Notes under the pieces: generated by a model | Database searches by the model: none | Told to the model about the DNA's origin: nothing | Seen by the model: the letters and a program-made list of their open reading frames with translations, nothing else | Part shown: positions 61,296 to 64,000 of the stretch, in pieces | Layout of the letters: every line of letters begins with the position of its first letter | Position numbering within the stretch: the stretch's first letter is position 1 | Position numbers and translations under genes: made by a program | Source: Amblyornis subalaris | Taxonomy: Eukaryota; Chordata; Aves; Passeriformes; Ptilonorhynchidae | Length of the DNA stretch: 64,000 nucleotides | Assembly (NCBI GenBank): GCA_018881555.1 | Contig: JACAXG010000007.1 | Coordinates: 1,812,643-1,876,642, forward strand | Direction of reading: 5' to 3'

Positions 61296-63600
61296 CAATG
61301 GCAAAATTGAATTACTCTGCCAATGGTTTGGGGCAGGAGCCATCCCGATGGAAATCAGGCTTTGTGTCTTGTATCAAACACCCTTTGTTACGGGAGGGCT
61401 CATTCTGCTGGGGAAAGAAATNATCAGGTGAGAGGATGAGGGTGGTGTCAGCATTAGTCTGGGTTTTTAAGACCAGCTGAGCTACAATCCTCATTCAGTA
61501 GAGAGGTTTGCTGGACACCANCCTTCTGAGGATGGGGATCACTGATTATTGTAGTGTCCTGCCCTGAAGGAGGGTTACATAAACCAGGGCAGGTTCCAGA
61601 AGACTTTTAAGGACATATAATAGCTTTGCTTTCCACTGGCACACAGAGATTTGCCTCTTGTCCTAGACATGGAAAATGTAGAGTGGCAGCAGCCAGAGAT
61701 GCTGTGCCAGCATTTGGTCAGGCCTGCAAATTCCNGCCTTCAAAGAGCTGCCAGAAATGGATACTGTTGGACCAGGCATGTTTTGACATCAGAGACCTGA
61801 CCCTGGGTGCTGTTTGCAGATGGAGGATGTTGACCTTTTGATGAACAGCTTTGAGTCAATGAAGAGCCACATCCCTTGCTTTCCACAGGCAGGTCTCTCC
61901 CAAACCCAGTGCTTGGCCTCACTTCTCACTGAACAAAATTGCACCCGAACAGGCAGGAAAAGGGCAAGGCCCTCCTATGAAGAGAACCTTGATTTATGAT
62001 TGCGTTCACAAATTAAAATTTTGAGTGATTCAGGCATGTTGCCATTTCTCTGTGAGGACTCTAATCACGAGGGGTTTGTGAAACCTGAATGTTTCACGGA
62101 TTGCACGATGAGTTATCATCAGTCCGACAGTTTGGATCAGAAATTGTAATTTATAATCAGAGCTCTCAGTTCCTTCTTCAGATGCTTCAATCACCCAGGT
62201 GGGACAGGAGCCGCACAAGAGGTCAATGGTTAATCACACAGCCACCTATGAGGCAATCCTTTGTCACTCCAGTGTTATTCAGCCAAACTGTTCTGGGCAT
62301 ATTTATTAAAGAATACATGCTATCATGATCAGCTCAGTAATGACTCCNTTCCAGTCGGGGTAATTTTCAGAAGAAGTGGAAAGGACAGTGGAAGAATCAT
62401 AATTGCAACATGATGAGAACACCTCCCGCCTTCCCCTCCCTCGCCACTACAGGAGCTCAGAGGGGTAATTGGATATTCATACAGGAATAGGCTGAGCCGC
62501 TAAATCAGTCTACAGAGCAGCAGAATTCTCTATCTTTTGTTCACAGCAAACTTGAAATGGCTGTTGCAAAGGCAATCATTTCCAAAATGGCTTTTTTTTC
62601 CTTTTTTTNGAAAAGGCATCTCAGTTAGTGAGATGCTTCAGAAATACTGAGGGAAAAAAAAAAAAATTATCTGCACAGGATGTGCCAGTGCAAGGGATAT
62701 TTGTCCATGCACAGCATTAGGAAAGCAAAATCATGTAGCAGAAACAGNGGATGAGGGACACATGGAACTGAAAGGTGCCTTTGGCATTATCGTCAGTATG
62801 AACCACGCAGCCAGTTTGTTGCCATTAGGTTAATACAGGGCTTAGCAGACACTCTCAGACATACAAGCTACTCAAAAGACTGAGCAATTACCTCAAGGAT
62901 TTAGGTGGCTTTTCTGCCAGCCCTTTATTTGTGAACGCATTTCTGACTCCNAAAGTTGAGTGTTTTCTTTGCAGAACGTCAAATGTTTAAGTGAAATCCC
63001 ACTGTATGTGGGATGTAGAGAGTACTGCAAATATTTATTTCAGTAGTAAAATATAATTTCCTGTTTTTTCCATGGTGATTAAGGGAAAATGCGCTACAAA
63101 TTTACAAAATTGTTGTCATGGTACCAGGATGATTTTTGTTGTCTCTGCCCTCATTTTACAGGTTTTGTGGGGTCATTCCCAGAATTTGCTATCATGGCTG
63201 TGTTTCTTCCTGGAACATAACTCTACCTCAGGGCNTTGAGTTTTATGGCAATGTCGTGAATTAAGGACCTGATCAGTAAGAGAAACAAGCATTTTCTATG
63301 TCCAGTAGTAGGCAGAAATCATTGGTTGCATTAAAATGCACCACAGAAAACTAACTCAAGCAACAAAGCTAGAGCGAAGAAAGGGTATATTGGGCAAGAT
63401 GCTTGTCTCTGTGTGTCCTTTCTCTCCTTTTTATGTCTGACAACCCTGAAAGATCGTCTGTTTACTCCATCTAAGCACCAGCCAGGTACAGCAGAAGCAG
63501 AAACAGGACAAAGTACGCAGCATCTGGCAGCATTTCTGAACCTCGAGCTGAAATGACAACCGCAAAAGGAGCAGAAGGGAGGTGCAGTTTCTCCAGGAGA
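61296..63600. other. Unique non-coding sequence, no gene seen
   Basis: Only short frames (60-79 codons) without recognisable domains. A13 at 62654-62666 and a T-rich run at 62589-62609 are the only simple tracts. The composition is mixed, and CpG begins to increase only after about 63600. Confidence 0.7.
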
Positions 63601-63758
63601 TTCCGTCATCCCTGTTCATGAATGTCCCCGTGGCGCTGGGCAGGAGCTGAAGCTCCCAGGTCATTTCGACAAGCCATGCCAGAGGTTATGAGGCTTCAAT
63701 ACGCCATCCGGGACGGTGTCAGCAGTGCTGGAAAAAACAGTCGAGGAGGAAAAACAAA

Positions 63759-63775
63759 GGGGGTGGGGGGGGGGG
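63759..63775 (+). other. G-run (G5-T-G11), quadruplex-prone
   Basis: Five G, one T and eleven G sit at the upstream shore of the CpG-dense window end. Such tracts often lie near CpG-island promoters and form G-quadruplexes. The exact length may be unreliable in sequencing. Confidence 0.7.
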
Positions 63776-63799
63776 AAGAAAAAGATGTTGGAAGACAAG

Positions 63800-64000
63800 A
63801 GAACAGAAAAGCGAAATCACCGGGCTGTAAGAGGCGACAAGAAGCACGCGAAAATGCAAACCAGCTGCGTGTATGTCAATATTTGCCGTCCCCGGCAGCG
63901 TGACCTCCCGCACGGAGGCGGCGGGATCCCCGCTGCCCGGCGACGCAGGGCAAAGCAAACCCTTCCCGCAGCCCCGGCCCGGCCGCAGTCGCCGCCAGCC
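63800..64000. promoter_or_regulatory. Edge of a CpG island, probable promoter region of an adjoining gene
   Basis: About 23 CpG sites occur in the last 195 bases, the highest density in the window, and the last 110 bases are roughly three-quarters G+C. Examples are CGGAGGCGGCGGG at about 63914, CCCGGCGACGC at about 63937 and CCCGGCCCGGCCGCAG at about 63973. Vertebrate CpG islands of this strength usually cover a transcription start and first exon. The island is cut by the window end, so the gene, its strand and the start site cannot be determined. No TATA box or defensible ORF is visible inside the visible part. Confidence 0.65.

Noticed and set aside
1..64000. CRISPR arrays, bacterial operons, ribosome binding sites, insertion sequences, prophage
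   Set aside because: CR1 LINE fragments, microsatellites, CpG depletion and lack of long frames show vertebrate nuclear DNA. None of these prokaryotic features is present.

Overview
The window looks like non-coding DNA from a bird nuclear genome. The decisive evidence is at least nine short fragments of the CR1 LINE 3' end, in both orientations, including the typical avian wording around 'ttggaagggacctt' and 'ccaacctaaatgattctatg'. Alu- and L1-type repeats are absent, poly-A/poly-T tracts and AT-rich unique sequence are plentiful, and the CpG frequency is low and vertebrate-like with a few CpG-dense islands. I cannot name the species or the locus. Isolated single N bases every few hundred bases, almost never in runs, look like masked ambiguous or heterozygous positions rather than gaps.

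I found no protein-coding exon, tRNA, rRNA, CRISPR array or operon-like structure that I can defend. The longest open frames (about 100-195 codons) have low-complexity composition, overlap CR1 fragments, fall in GC-rich patches where stop codons are rare, or carry N and lack an ATG. They are what chance gives in 64 kb.

Layout. 1-6.1 kb is AT-rich unique sequence with poly-T and an AT microsatellite, ending in a CR1 3' end (6121-6223). 6.2-11.4 kb is unique, with a 29-bp tandem duplication (8021-8078), then a second CR1. 11.5-15.7 kb holds a CpG-retaining patch (about 11.9-12.2 kb), a dense cluster of simple repeats (12.2-12.45 kb), a strong G-quadruplex motif (12921-12947), a GATA-motif cluster with a small perfect hairpin (about 13.6 kb), and a CR1. 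15.7-31.8 kb is mostly unique, with CR1 pieces at 23.7, 26.5 and 31.8 kb and a TG microsatellite at 29.1 kb. 31.9-35.4 kb contains a CpG-rich block (32.83-33.17 kb), a TG/CA inverted repeat, a nested palindrome at 35.0 kb and a CR1. 35.4-61 kb is largely unique and contains several stretches that read like conserved non-coding elements (about 40.9, 43.7, 47.4-48.0, 48.8-49.1, 49.75 and 55.4 kb). The last 200 bases become extremely CpG-dense and appear to be the edge of a CpG island.

Taken together, the simplest reading is the flanking or intronic space of a vertebrate gene, with candidate cis-regulatory blocks and a CpG-island promoter probably starting at the right edge. I do not see evidence for an undescribed gene system here. 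The regulatory calls are by-eye inferences and need a cross-species alignment to confirm.
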